In this document: positions 1 to 5,734 of the stretch, piece after piece
How the letters are laid out: each line of letters starts with the position of its first letter
Position numbering within the stretch: position 1 is the first letter of the stretch
From: Bacillota bacterium
Lineage (GTDB): Bacteria; Bacillota; Clostridia; Acetivibrionales; Acetivibrionaceae
DNA length: 5,929 nt
Direction: 5' to 3'
NCBI GenBank assembly: GCA_023421115.1
Contig: JAEZUI010000177.1
Coordinates: forward strand, 1 to 5,929
Translations under genes and position numbers: made by a program
The notes under the pieces: model-generated
Seen by the model: only the letters and a program-made list of their open reading frames with translations
Databases searched by the model: none
Told to the model about the DNA's origin: nothing

Positions 1-1
1 A

Positions 2-34
2 TTGGCAGATGAATTATGCTATCCGGAATTTTAG
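2..34 (+). CDS. Possible C-terminal end of an upstream plus-strand gene
   Basis: One plus frame is open from the window edge and reads LADELCYPEF before a TAG at 32-34. Five bases later an intrinsic terminator begins on the same strand, which is the arrangement expected at the end of a gene. Ten residues are far too few to recognise a family. The call rests on the position of the stop relative to the terminator, so it is tentative. Confidence 0.3.
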   Translation: MADELCYPEF

Positions 35-39
35 TTTAT

Positions 40-70
40 GCAGGTCATATGTACCTGCTTTTTTCTTTTT
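40..70 (+). terminator. Intrinsic terminator, plus strand
   Basis: GCAGGT (40-45) and ACCTGC (53-58) form a perfect 6-bp stem around a 7-base loop. It is followed at once by a T-rich tract (59-70, TTTTTTCTTTTT order). The opposite strand has no T tract after the stem, so the signal is directional. It would end a plus-strand transcript entering from the left and insulate it from the convergent minus-strand gene at 99-539. Confidence 0.6.
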
Positions 71-98
71 ATTTTCCCTGCAATTTATCTTGTCCAAG

Positions 99-539
99 TT
101 ACTGACAAATAGCCTGTCCGACAACATCTATGGCTTTGCACCTTTTTTTATTTACACCTTTTCCCTTTAAGGCTTTTTCTATTTCATCTTTTAAATTAAC
201 TAATTCATCAACCGACATATCTTGTACAGAATAATTGCTAATACACTTATTTGAGTCGTCTTCTCTTTCCTTTAATAGTTTATTTACTTTCTCCATAGTC
301 CTATCAAGCTCACGCATATCTTCAACAGTTATATTTCTAAAATTAATTGCATCGACGCGCAATTTTTCTACTAATGCATTGAACTTCTTTGGAGGCATAT
401 CTAAATTACGTTCATTTATATATACTGGCTTATTATTGTTTCCATATGTACGGTAAAAAGCTTTGTATTCTTCGCTATATTCAAATCCACAATTTTTCAA
501 ATATAGTTTGTTTCCTTCTATACGTTCAATCTTTTTCAT
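99..539 (-). CDS. Hypothetical 146-residue charged protein under a palindromic operator
   Basis: I do not recognise the family. The ATG (537-539) has a strong AAAGGAG ribosome binding site (547-553) with a 7-base gap, which supports it being a real gene. The product is hydrophilic and highly charged, with no signal peptide or membrane segment, so it is probably cytoplasmic. Residues 1-50 are rich in aromatic and basic residues. Residues about 55-95 and 105-127 look helical and possibly coiled-coil, with many E/K/L/D. A short basic stretch (KGKGVNKKRCK, about 126-136) precedes the end IDVVGQAICQ. Cysteines occur at positions 17, 99, 134 and 145. No helix-turn-helix or catalytic motif is obvious, although the large inverted repeat over its promoter would fit a DNA-binding autoregulator. 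It is monocistronic as far as can be seen. Alternatives are a plasmid copy-control or accessory protein. Confidence 0.75.
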   Translation of the reverse strand: MKKIERIEGNKLYLKNCGFEYSEEYKAFYRTYGNNNKPVYINERNLDMPPKKFNALVEKLRVDAINFRNITVEDMRELDRTMEKVNKLLKEREDDSNKCISNYSVQDMSVDELVNLKDEIEKALKGKGVNKKRCKAIDVVGQAICQ

Positions 540-550
540 AGAAATTCTCC

Positions 551-602
551 TTTAAAATATACCTAACAGTTTAATTATATACTATGTTAGGTATATTTTA
601 AA
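551..602 (-). promoter_or_regulatory. Promoter embedded in a perfect 18-bp inverted repeat (operator)
   Basis: TTTAAAATATACCTAACA (551-568) and its exact reverse complement (585-602) flank a 16-base spacer. On the minus strand the spacer holds a consensus TATAAT box (574-579). Seventeen bases upstream lies TTTAAA (597-602), a weak -35 match inside the distal arm. Transcription would start near 567, so only one arm would be in the mRNA. The repeat is therefore best read as a DNA operator rather than an RNA hairpin. The proximal arm also touches the first three bases of the ribosome binding site (547-553). A dimeric or tetrameric repressor bound to both arms would block the promoter of the gene at 99-539. 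Its identity, perhaps the product itself, is inference. Confidence 0.7.
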
Positions 603-735
603 TAATTTTTATTAGTATCTATTTTTTAAATATCTTTGAAGAACTGAGCGGACATATAGTATCTTTATGTAATATATATAAAATATTTGTGATTACACTA
701 AATATGGACAGAAAAGTTTAACAGTCTTGCATCCG

Positions 736-758
736 TTTGGTGAACTGAGTTCACCAAA
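736..758. repeat. Perfect 23-bp palindrome, candidate protein-binding or parS site
   Basis: TTTGGTGAAC (736-745), a 3-base centre TGA, and GTTCACCAAA (749-758) form 10-bp perfect arms. Neither strand has a T tract after it, so it is not a normal intrinsic terminator. It lies about 300 bases downstream of parB in DNA without an assigned gene. The GTGAAC/GTTCAC core loosely recalls the GTTTCAC half-site of chromosomal parS but differs in sequence and centre. It could be a plasmid-specific centromere, an operator, or a structured element of another kind. Confidence 0.5.
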
Positions 759-844
759 TATAAGTTATACAAATTTACTTACATTTCACTAATTTATCTC
801 ACAATCAATTTTAACACCTTCTTTATAAACCTAATTACGATGAT

Positions 845-976
845 CTATGCTATCATTTGAAGCATGCTTAGTAGTATATTTAAATAAAGAAACTCTTTGC
901 TAACATCAAAATCAATACAATTTTTTTGCAGAAATAATTCTATATTCCAATTCTCATAATTAAATTCAATCTCCAT
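845..976 (-). CDS. Possible 43-residue small protein
   Basis: An ATG at 974-976 opens a 43-codon frame ending in TAG at 845-847. The peptide starts MEIEFNYENWNIELF and ends ILLSMLQMIA, acidic and aromatic first and hydrophobic at the end. A good sigma-A-like promoter lies 20-50 bases upstream (995-1024). The ribosome binding site is weak (AAAGGT, with the next bases AT-rich). I recognise no family. It may be a true small protein, a decayed remnant of a longer gene, or chance in AT-rich DNA. The promoter is the main support. Confidence 0.3.
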   Translation of the reverse strand: MEIEFNYENWNIELFLQKNCIDFDVSKEFLYLNILLSMLQMIA

Positions 977-994
977 CAATTTAACCTTTAATTT

Positions 995-1024
995 AATATA
1001 ATCACAGTCAATTTAAGGTGTCAA
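995..1024 (-). promoter_or_regulatory. Sigma-A-type promoter, minus strand
   Basis: Read on the minus strand, a perfect TTGACA (1019-1024) is followed after 17 bases by TTATAT (996-1001), or after 18 bases by TATATT (995-1000). The predicted start lies near 988, just ahead of the 43-codon ORF whose ATG is at 976. In this AT-rich DNA a chance -10 is easy, but a full -35 consensus at the right spacing is less so. Confidence 0.5.
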
Positions 1025-1036
1025 TAATAAATGGCC

Positions 1037-1053
1037 AACATTAAATTAATGTT
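1037..1053. repeat. Short AT-rich palindrome after parB
   Basis: AACATTAA and TTAATGTT form perfect 8-bp arms around a single central base, ten bases beyond the parB stop. The stem is nearly all A/T and is not followed by a T tract in the par direction. It would be a poor terminator and may be only a 3'-end structure or chance. Confidence 0.3.
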
Positions 1054-1062
1054 AATTCTAAC

Positions 1063-1986
1063 TTATTTGATATTATGTTTTTCATAAAAATCTTTAATAT
1101 ATATTTCGAAATCTTCCTTTAATTCTAGAGGTATAGTATATTTTAATTCAATAGCTTTGTTTTCTTCTCTACCTAGCATAATTTCTTCTATTTCATCATT
1201 CGACATATCTTTTTGTATTTTGAAAATAATCTGATTATTTATATAATCCTTAAAATTATCATATATCCATTTTTGCGTCAAAGGATCAAAACTTGAAAGC
1301 TTGACTCCAGCCTTTATACTTAATCTATTTTCAGAAACCATATTTTGAATCTCATCAATAAGGTAATTTAATTTATAATAATTCAAAACATGGCGCCCTG
1401 AAATATTATACTGTTCAGCTATTATATCATAGTTTCTTATGCCTTGTCCTTCACCGTCTTTAACCTTTTGTTTTCTGCCTATGGATGTATATTTACGATA
1501 TATTGATTGAGCTTTTTCTATAGTACTTAATTCTCTCTGTACCCAATTCGTATCTATTATAATCTCCTTTGCTTCATCTTCAGTTATCTCATTAAACTTC
1601 TTAATATAACAAAATAATTTGCTATATTTTTCATCATTTGTGCTACCATAAAGAATTTCGAATGCTCTTTTTCTGTTGTGCCCGGATAGTATCATATACG
1701 TACCATCATTCTGCTCCCATACAACAAGAGGATGTAGAAGTCCATTTTTCTCTATGCTATCAATTAACTCTTCCATCTTCTTTAAAGATAGTGGAGAGTA
1801 AAAATTCCATTCACTTGGCGCTTCTTTCAGCTTATCCAAATCTATTTTATAAATATCCATTCCAGTTGTCATATTGGTTAATATATCTGCCATATTTGAG
1901 GCAGAATTCATATTATATACAGAAGCAAACATATCTGAGACAGAATCATCCGAGGATTGGGATATTTTCGAAGTATTCTTTAGCAT
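1063..1986 (-). CDS. parB: ParB/Spo0J-like partition protein
   Basis: This is the DNA-binding partner of ParA in plasmid segregation; family members bind a centromere (parS), spread as CTP-dependent clamps and stimulate the ParA ATPase. The 307 residues show the expected order. After a Ser/Asn/Met-rich N-terminal tail (about 1-44) comes a ParB N domain with SLKKMEELIDSIEKNGLLHPLVV (about 67-89), then the arginine-type box ILSGHNRKRAFE (99-110). DTNWVQRELSTIEKAQ (145-160) matches the conserved N-x-x-R-x-x-L-S-x-I-E box. A helix-turn-helix follows at about 186-207 (NYDIIAEQYNISGRHVLNYY). The C-terminal third is charged and helical, probably for dimerisation. Its ATG (1984-1986) overlaps the end of parA by 7 bases and a GGAAG ribosome binding site lies inside parA, so the two are translationally coupled. 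Length is normal for the family and no key box is missing. Confidence 0.88.
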   Translation of the reverse strand: MLKNTSKISQSSDDSVSDMFASVYNMNSASNMADILTNMTTGMDIYKIDLDKLKEAPSEWNFYSPLSLKKMEELIDSIEKNGLLHPLVVWEQNDGTYMILSGHNRKRAFEILYGSTNDEKYSKLFCYIKKFNEITEDEAKEIIIDTNWVQRELSTIEKAQSIYRKYTSIGRKQKVKDGEGQGIRNYDIIAEQYNISGRHVLNYYKLNYLIDEIQNMVSENRLSIKAGVKLSSFDPLTQKWIYDNFKDYINNQIIFKIQKDMSNDEIEEIMLGREENKAIELKYTIPLELKEDFEIYIKDFYEKHNIK

Positions 1987-2954
1987 CTCTTAATCACTTC
2001 CTTTGCAAGTTCTCTATACTCTTTTGATATTCTACTATTTGTATCAAAGGTCATTACTGGTTTGTTTTCCCACTGAGCATTTTGAATTTTAACATCTATT
2101 TTAATAATAGTTTTGAAAATGAGGTCATTATATACAGCTCTTAATTGTTCTTCAGCCTGTTTAGTTATATTTTTATTTCTAATATCATATTTGTTTATTA
2201 CTATACCAAGTATATCTAGCTTAGTATTAAATTTTTGAATACCTTTAATGAAATCTACAAGGGTTCCTATACCTTCGAGATCGAAAGAAGCAAGTTGAAC
2301 AGGTATAAGTACATAATCTGAAGCGTTAACAACATTAAAATTCAATATTGATAGATTTGGGTTTGTATCGATGATTATATAATCATATAAACCAGCCTGA
2401 ACAACAGGGGTTAAAATCTGTTTTACAATATTCTCTCTGTGCATTTTAGTAAACATTAGCATATCAAGGGTTCCCATTGATACATCAGCAACTATAAAGT
2501 CTATATTGTGATATTGTGTCTGTATTATGTAGTCATTTAATAGACTTTCTTCTTTTACAATAGCTTTACCAAAATGATTTTCTTGTTTAGGTAAACCAAA
2601 AGATGATGATAAATTTCTTTGTGCATCAGCATCTATTAGTAAGACTTTGTTTCCCAATTCTGCCATAGTATAACCAAGACTGCCACTAACACTTGTTTTT
2701 CCACAGCCACCTTTATTATTTACAACACTTATAACTTTTGTGTCTCTAAAATCTTCTTTATAAATCTCATTTAACTCAAATCCTATGACATCAGCTATTT
2801 TTTTAATGTTTTCTTTTTCAGTCATTGTTCTACCGGTTTCAATGGATTTTATGACATTTATATTTACTCCAGATAATTCTGACAATTCCTTTTGAGTCAT
2901 ATCCATTTCAATTCTTCTGCTTTTCATCTTCTCATATTCTAACTTAATAGGCAT
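1980..2954 (-). CDS. parA: ParA partition ATPase with N-terminal helix-turn-helix
   Basis: This is a Walker-type ATPase that drives plasmid segregation on the nucleoid together with ParB. The 324 residues have an XRE/Cro-type helix-turn-helix at about 7-65 (TQKELSELSGVNINVIKSIE, 20-39). The deviant Walker A motif follows (NNKGGCGKTS, 79-88, with the signature lysine K81 and K86), then the A' motif LLIDADAQRNLS (105-116) and Walker B YDYIIIDTNP (190-199). I start it at ATG 2952-2954 because AGGAG (2963-2967) sits 8 bases upstream of it. A GTG three codons earlier would directly abut AGGA of that site and is unlikely. The fused DNA-binding domain suggests it represses its own operon, and a palindrome lies 27 bases upstream of the start (2981-2995). 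It is the first gene of the operon with parB. It resembles plasmid ParA/SopA or Soj-like proteins more than MinD. Confidence 0.9.
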   Translation of the reverse strand: MPIKLEYEKMKSRRIEMDMTQKELSELSGVNINVIKSIETGRTMTEKENIKKIADVIGFELNEIYKEDFRDTKVISVVNNKGGCGKTSVSGSLGYTMAELGNKVLLIDADAQRNLSSSFGLPKQENHFGKAIVKEESLLNDYIIQTQYHNIDFIVADVSMGTLDMLMFTKMHRENIVKQILTPVVQAGLYDYIIIDTNPNLSILNFNVVNASDYVLIPVQLASFDLEGIGTLVDFIKGIQKFNTKLDILGIVINKYDIRNKNITKQAEEQLRAVYNDLIFKTIIKIDVKIQNAQWENKPVMTFDTNSRISKEYRELAKEVIKRC

Positions 2955-2962
2955 TTTAATCA

Positions 2963-2967
2963 CTCCT
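2963..2967 (-). promoter_or_regulatory. Ribosome binding site deciding the parA start
   Basis: AGGAG on the minus strand lies 8 bases before ATG 2952-2954. The in-frame GTG at 2961-2963 uses the last G of this motif, so it could not be served by it. This fixes the ParA N-terminus at MPIKLEYEK. Confidence 0.7.
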
Positions 2968-2980
2968 AGTATAATAAATT

Positions 2981-2995
2981 CGTAACATAGTTACG
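2981..2995 (-). promoter_or_regulatory. Candidate operator upstream of parA
   Basis: CGTAAC-ATA-GTTACG is a perfect palindrome with 6-bp arms in the AT-rich leader of the par operon. Its position is where a repressor would overlap the promoter. Because ParA carries a helix-turn-helix, autorepression through this site is the simplest reading, as for other plasmid ParA proteins with N-terminal DNA-binding domains. I could not define a convincing -35/-10 pair around it. Confidence 0.5.
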
Positions 2996-3012
2996 TTGGT
3001 TTTATTAAATCA

Positions 3013-3084
3013 GAAGTTGAACACTCCGAATGAAGGACATAATTCTTTTGATAAATGTTCGGAATTCCTTCATCGCTCAACTTC
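3013..3084. repeat. Two-block imperfect inverted repeat upstream of parA
   Basis: GAAGTTGA (3013-3020) and ATGAAGGA (3030-3037) are matched by TCCTTCAT (3066-3073) and TCAACTTC (3077-3084). This gives two nested perfect 8-bp stems separated by a 9-versus-3-base internal gap and closing a 28-base loop. TCCGAA (3025-3030) and TTCGGA (3058-3063) are a further complementary pair not nested in the same fold. The structure sits between the par operon and the IS110 leader. It could be a centromere-like site, an untranslated leader structure or part of an older element; the sequence alone does not decide. Confidence 0.5.
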
Positions 3085-3103
3085 CAATTTTGACACTTCA
3101 ATA

Positions 3104-3154
3104 CTTTAATGGCTTAATACTACACTTCTTAAAAACCATTAAAGAAATTTTTTT
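3104..3154 (+). terminator. Weak candidate terminator, plus strand
   Basis: CTTTAATGG (3104-3112) and CCATTAAAG (3136-3144) form a perfect 9-bp stem with a long 23-base loop, followed after AAA by seven T's (3148-3154). The stem has only three G-C pairs and the loop is long, so efficiency would be low. No plus-strand gene upstream of it is evident. It may instead insulate the IS110 leader from outside transcription. Confidence 0.35.
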
Positions 3155-3179
3155 AAAATATGTGGCAACTCCCTTAGTC

Positions 3180-3271
3180 GGTATAGACTTTAGCCAGGTT
3201 GTTGTGTACAATCTCTCATGAATAGAGGATAAATGTATCACTCCTGGGAGGCCATTTGAGTGGTCTATACC
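3180..3271. repeat. 9-bp inverted repeat in the IS110 leader, possible donor-guide pairing
   Basis: GGTATAGAC (3180-3188) is exactly complementary to GTCTATACC (3263-3271) 74 bases away. In IS110 elements a loop of the bridge RNA pairs with DNA at the element's own end. A leader segment complementary to the suspected left terminus is therefore what a donor guide would look like. A plain RNA hairpin or chance remains possible. Confidence 0.4.
3184..3212 (+). promoter_or_regulatory. Candidate promoter for the IS110 leader RNA
   Basis: TAGACT (3184-3189) and TACAAT (3207-3212) are separated by 17 bases, with 4/6 and 5/6 consensus matches. The start would lie near 3219, giving a leader of about 195 bases before the transposase ATG. 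In characterised IS110 elements the promoter is assembled at the circular junction from a -35 in one end and a -10 in the other, so the -35 here could be flank or element. Confidence 0.35.
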
Positions 3272-3414
3272 CGTGAAAAAGCTAATTATTCCATTTAGTG
3301 AGGATTAATGATTTGACTGGTTGGGGATACCCGTGTCACATGCTAGGATGTTCACTCACCGAATAGAATGGATACTCTCATTCACTAATATCTTTAAAAG
3401 GAGCTATTGCACTA
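3213..3414 (+). ncRNA. Candidate bridge RNA region (IS110 non-coding left end)
   Basis: This stretch precedes the transposase and has no ORF of its own. It contains several local hairpins. CACTC (3239-3243) pairs with GAGTG (3258-3262) and encloses CCT-GGG-AGG. GAATG (3366-3370) pairs with CATTC (3379-3383). The motif ATACCCGTG occurs twice, at 3267-3275 and 3327-3335, each time after a CCATTT(G)AGTG-like segment (3253-3262 and 3291-3300). This suggests two similar loops. Bridge RNAs of the family have two related internal loops, one for target and one for donor, and a length near 180 nt, which fits. Exact ends and guides cannot be fixed here. Confidence 0.45.
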
Positions 3415-3582
3415 ATGAATTTTTTTTTAAACTACATAAGTGTTGGTATAGATGTCGCTGCTGATTTTAGCTGGTTTTGCATCTTAACGCCTGATGTAAA
3501 GGAATTTAGAAAACCCTTCAAGGTAGAGCATGATAATGCTGCTTCCCTTAGGAATGCTGTTCTGACAATTAAAAAAGCAGAA
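3415..3582 (+). pseudogene. IS110-family transposase, N-terminal fragment cut by intron
   Basis: Family members are DEDD (RuvC-like) recombinases that use a bridge RNA. The first 56 codons are intact from ATG 3415 behind AAAGGAG (3397-3403, 11-base gap). Residues 8-14 read ISVGIDV, and D13 is the first acid of the DEDD catalytic set. Then come FSWFCILTPD, where IS110 proteins have their second and third strands, and a helix NAASLRNAVLTIKKAE. The frame is exactly interrupted after GAA at 3582 by the antisense intron. Joining 3582 to 5856 gives KKAE-LLLGYC and then TAA (5874-5876). The LLG sequence suits the family at this position, but the stop soon after means the remaining catalytic acids and the Tnp_20 domain are lost or frameshifted. 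A run of nine T's at 3420-3428 is a possible slippage site. Confidence 0.72.
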
Positions 3583-3621
3583 GTCGGGTAAGTCAGGCCA
3601 TTACTGGCCTTTCTCCCCTAA
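3583..3621 (-). ncRNA. Group II intron domain VI with branch-point A
   Basis: In intron sense GGCCA and UGGCC pair around a GUAA tetraloop. Below an internal loop, GAG pairs with CUU, and GGG pairs with CCC. Between the last two helices a single A (template T at 3589) is bulged, 7 nt from the 3' end. That is the classic position of the lariat branch nucleotide. The intron ends ...CCCGAC, obeying the AY rule. Confidence 0.85.
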
Positions 3622-3655
3622 GAACCGTGCATGAAAGTTTCCCTTCACACGGCTC
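3622..3655 (-). ncRNA. Group II intron domain V (catalytic core)
   Basis: The 34-nt hairpin begins GAGCCGUG and ends CACGGUUC in intron sense. It folds into an 8-bp lower stem carrying the AGC triad, a 2-nt bulge (UG) on the 3' side, a 6-bp upper stem and a GAAA tetraloop. This is exactly the canonical size and form of domain V, and no catalytic base looks mutated. Confidence 0.93.
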
Positions 3656-3679
3656 AAGCATTCATAAACTGTTTCAACT

Positions 3680-5332
3680 CTATGTAACAGCCAACTCAAC
3701 AGGTGTTGGTATGAATCCATGAAATTTCTTGTGACATTCAGGATGTATTATTGATTTGTTATTAGTTGATTCTTCTGTATGCATTCGCCATCCTGTTTCT
3801 TTGGTTATACTTTCATTACAAACAGGGCATTTTCCTCTTTGTTTGTTCCATAGTTTTATTAGTTTCTTTCGGCCACCCATACTTTCAAACAACCGATACC
3901 CTTCTCGTTCTTCGAAGTAGTGTTCCCACTCTTTGTCATAGGGATTTGCATCACCTCTTATTTTCTGATGCCTTAGTATTTTTGTATCGGATGCATGTTT
4001 TAAGCATAGTAATTCTTTTTTCGTTTTTACTGCAAACACCCATTGCCTTGTTTCTACAATATGAAAGTATCTTTCCTTAATCCACTTTTTAGACTTACTT
4101 TTGTGTCTTCTACGTGCCCAACGCCATATATGTTTAAATATTTGATGGTCAACATAAGAATAAGCTTTCTTTGATACTTTGTGTCTGTGATAATTAGCCC
4201 ATCCTTGTATTTTAGGATTAAGTATTTCAATTAGCTTTTCTTGCTCTACTGAAGAGTATTTATCTATCTCTTTGTATATGTTTTGCAAGAAAGCTTTTAT
4301 GTTACTTTTTGACGGCTTTATCAAGAGCTTACCTTTATACTTTCTCACATTCTTACCGAGAAAATCAAATCCTTTATCAATATGCGTTATTAATGTTTTC
4401 TCGACTGATAATTCTAAACCTCTCTCTTTCATAAAAGAAACTATTACGGGCATTACTTCTTCCCTTAGTTGGGTTTCTGTATCTCCTGTAACAATAAAGT
4501 CATCTGCATAAGTTACAATGTTTACTTTTGGCCTTGTGTATACACCGTTTATTGTTTTCTTTTTGAATATGCTTTTGAGTTCTCTCTCAAGCCCATTTAG
4601 CGTCAATACTGCAAGACAAGGCGAGATAATTCCACCTTGAGGTGTTCCAGCTTTTGTGTCGTAAAATTCATCATTGAATATAATTCCGGCTTTTAACCAT
4701 TGTATTAAAATCTTCTTGTCTATTGGAATGTTATTTATTAACCATTCATGACTTATATTATCGAAACATCCTTTAATATCTCCCTCAAGTATCCATTTTG
4801 CTGAACTCTTCATACTTAGTACAATAAATGCTTGTTCTATTGCGTCTGCTGTAGACCTTGCTTTTCGAAATCCATATACATTATTGTCACATATAGTCTC
4901 TGCTATGGGGTCTAGTGCCATTAAATACAATGCTTGCATTGCTCTGTCTTTAATTGTTGGTATCCCTAACGGCCTTTTCTTTGTACTATTCTTTTTGGGT
5001 ATAAATACCCTTCGAAGTGATTCAGCATTGTATCCTCTGCGTATGAGACTTTTTGCTCCTTCTAGTTTCTCGTTTTCTTTTTCCCATATTGTTTGGTCAA
5101 TTCCTGGTGTATGTTTGCCTTTATTACTTGTGACCTTTTTAACTGCTAAAAGTTTTGCACTGAATGAATGTGTTAGTAACCATTGTAGAGCTTTTACCCT
5201 ACCATATTTCTCTGCCTGTTGAGCCTTTACGATACGTATTTGTAGTTTCCTGACAACTTCCTGACACTTGTCCCACACTATGTTTGACCATTGTATTCTG
5301 TTGCCGGTAGATGCACACGCCAAAGCGTTCAT
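3680..5332 (-). CDS. ltrA: Group II intron reverse transcriptase/maturase with HNH endonuclease (LtrA-type)
   Basis: The protein helps its own intron splice and copies it into new DNA sites. It is 550 residues, a full length for this type. It starts at ATG 5330-5332 behind GGGAG. Residues 10-80 are the RVT_N/RT0 region, with QWSNIVW and SAKLLAVKKVTSNKGKHTPGID. RT1 (RRVFIPKKN, 107-115) leads to RPLGIPTIKDRAMQ. RT3 carries D185 in EGDIKGCFDNI. RT4 is GTPQGGIISPCLAVL (229-243), and RT5 is YADD (275-278), with the active-site pair D277/D278. RT6-7 run to about 343. The maturase domain X includes NPKIQGWANYHRH (372-384). The HNH endonuclease is at about 500-537: C502-x2-C505, H518, H530 and C533-x3-H537. 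No frameshift or lost catalytic residue is visible. The N-terminal style and HNH domain point to the chloroplast-like (CL) class rather than class C. Confidence 0.95.
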   Translation of the reverse strand: MNALACASTGNRIQWSNIVWDKCQEVVRKLQIRIVKAQQAEKYGRVKALQWLLTHSFSAKLLAVKKVTSNKGKHTPGIDQTIWEKENEKLEGAKSLIRRGYNAESLRRVFIPKKNSTKKRPLGIPTIKDRAMQALYLMALDPIAETICDNNVYGFRKARSTADAIEQAFIVLSMKSSAKWILEGDIKGCFDNISHEWLINNIPIDKKILIQWLKAGIIFNDEFYDTKAGTPQGGIISPCLAVLTLNGLERELKSIFKKKTINGVYTRPKVNIVTYADDFIVTGDTETQLREEVMPVIVSFMKERGLELSVEKTLITHIDKGFDFLGKNVRKYKGKLLIKPSKSNIKAFLQNIYKEIDKYSSVEQEKLIEILNPKIQGWANYHRHKVSKKAYSYVDHQIFKHIWRWARRRHKSKSKKWIKERYFHIVETRQWVFAVKTKKELLCLKHASDTKILRHQKIRGDANPYDKEWEHYFEEREGYRLFESMGGRKKLIKLWNKQRGKCPVCNESITKETGWRMHTEESTNNKSIIHPECHKKFHGFIPTPVELAVT

Positions 5333-5696
5333 TTGCTTTTCTCCCTTCGAAAATTCTACAGATTATCTCGTAATTGAACACCTAGTGGAAGTCTGCACGC
5401 TCTCGCGTCAGGACATTTGTCCTTATCCATACCATTACAGTATGGCATTAGCTTTCTCCACTTTTCCCATACCCAGACCCCCTTCGGTTCACCTTACGGC
5501 TTCCTACCTTGTATACAAGGAGAGGTGTGGGCTTACTACGTTCCGTACAGATAACTTATCAGATGGGTTAGGTTCTGCCTCTCTACCGATAGCATTATAT
5601 CCGTGTAATCCCAATGCTCAAAGGATTAGCTTGCTATGTACCATTTTGGTCAGAGCTTATCAGCACATTTAGCTCTTTTGAAGTAACGGTATTTAT

Positions 5697-5702
5697 CAGC
5701 AA
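5697..5702 (-). other. EBS1, exon-binding site 1 of the intron
   Basis: In intron sense UUGCUG lies in a loop closed by GGUAU/AUACC. It pairs over all six bases (one U-G) with CAGCAG, the last six bases of the 5' exon. It lies about 155 nt from the intron 5' end and 26 nt after the proposed EBS2, the order and spacing usual in subdomain Id. The pairing was found by eye, and neighbouring GCUG repeats give weaker alternatives. Confidence 0.6.
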
Positions 5703-5727
5703 TTTAGTTATCTTAACCATACCATCC

Positions 5728-5734
5728 ACAACCT
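5728..5734 (-). other. EBS2, exon-binding site 2 of the intron
   Basis: In intron sense AGGUUGU pairs with GUAACCU in the 5' exon (template 5864-5870) by five Watson-Crick pairs plus two G-U pairs. That exon segment ends two bases before IBS1, so both pairings line up contiguously on the target as in known introns. Confidence 0.5.

Larger units (their letters stand above)
603..1062. other. Gene-poor AT-rich region between the 146-aa gene and parB
   Basis: No long ORF and no recognisable protein family occurs here on either strand. The stretch holds the perfect palindrome at 736-758, a possible small minus-strand ORF with a promoter (845-1024) and a short AT-rich palindrome (1037-1053). No T-tract terminator is visible directly downstream of parB, so par transcripts may run through. 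The rest looks like plain AT-rich intergenic DNA. Being beside parB, the region could carry the partition (parS) site, but the canonical Spo0J-type TGTTTCACGTGAAACA is absent. Confidence 0.6.

Noticed and set aside
736..758. Intrinsic terminator for the par transcript
   Set aside because: The stem is strong but no T tract follows on either strand.
600..1062. Canonical Spo0J-type parS or replication iterons
   Set aside because: I found no TGTTTCACGTGAAACA-like site and no tandem short repeats of iteron type.
2955..2963. GTG start for ParA three codons upstream
   Set aside because: The GTG uses the final G of the AGGAG ribosome binding site, leaving no spacing. ATG 2952-2954 is 8 bases from it and is the better start.
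3030..3221. 63-codon plus-strand ORF before the IS110 leader
   Set aside because: No ribosome binding site. It begins inside the inverted repeat, runs through the terminator-like hairpin and into the structured leader, and shows no protein-like pattern.
3766..5222. Plus-strand ORFs opposite the reverse transcriptase
   Set aside because: They are shadows of the RT gene on the complementary strand, while the minus-strand frame carries every RT, X and HNH motif.
5199..5381. 60-codon minus-strand ORF at the intron RT start
   Set aside because: It overlaps the real RT gene start in another frame and the intron's structured RNA, so it is a shadow.
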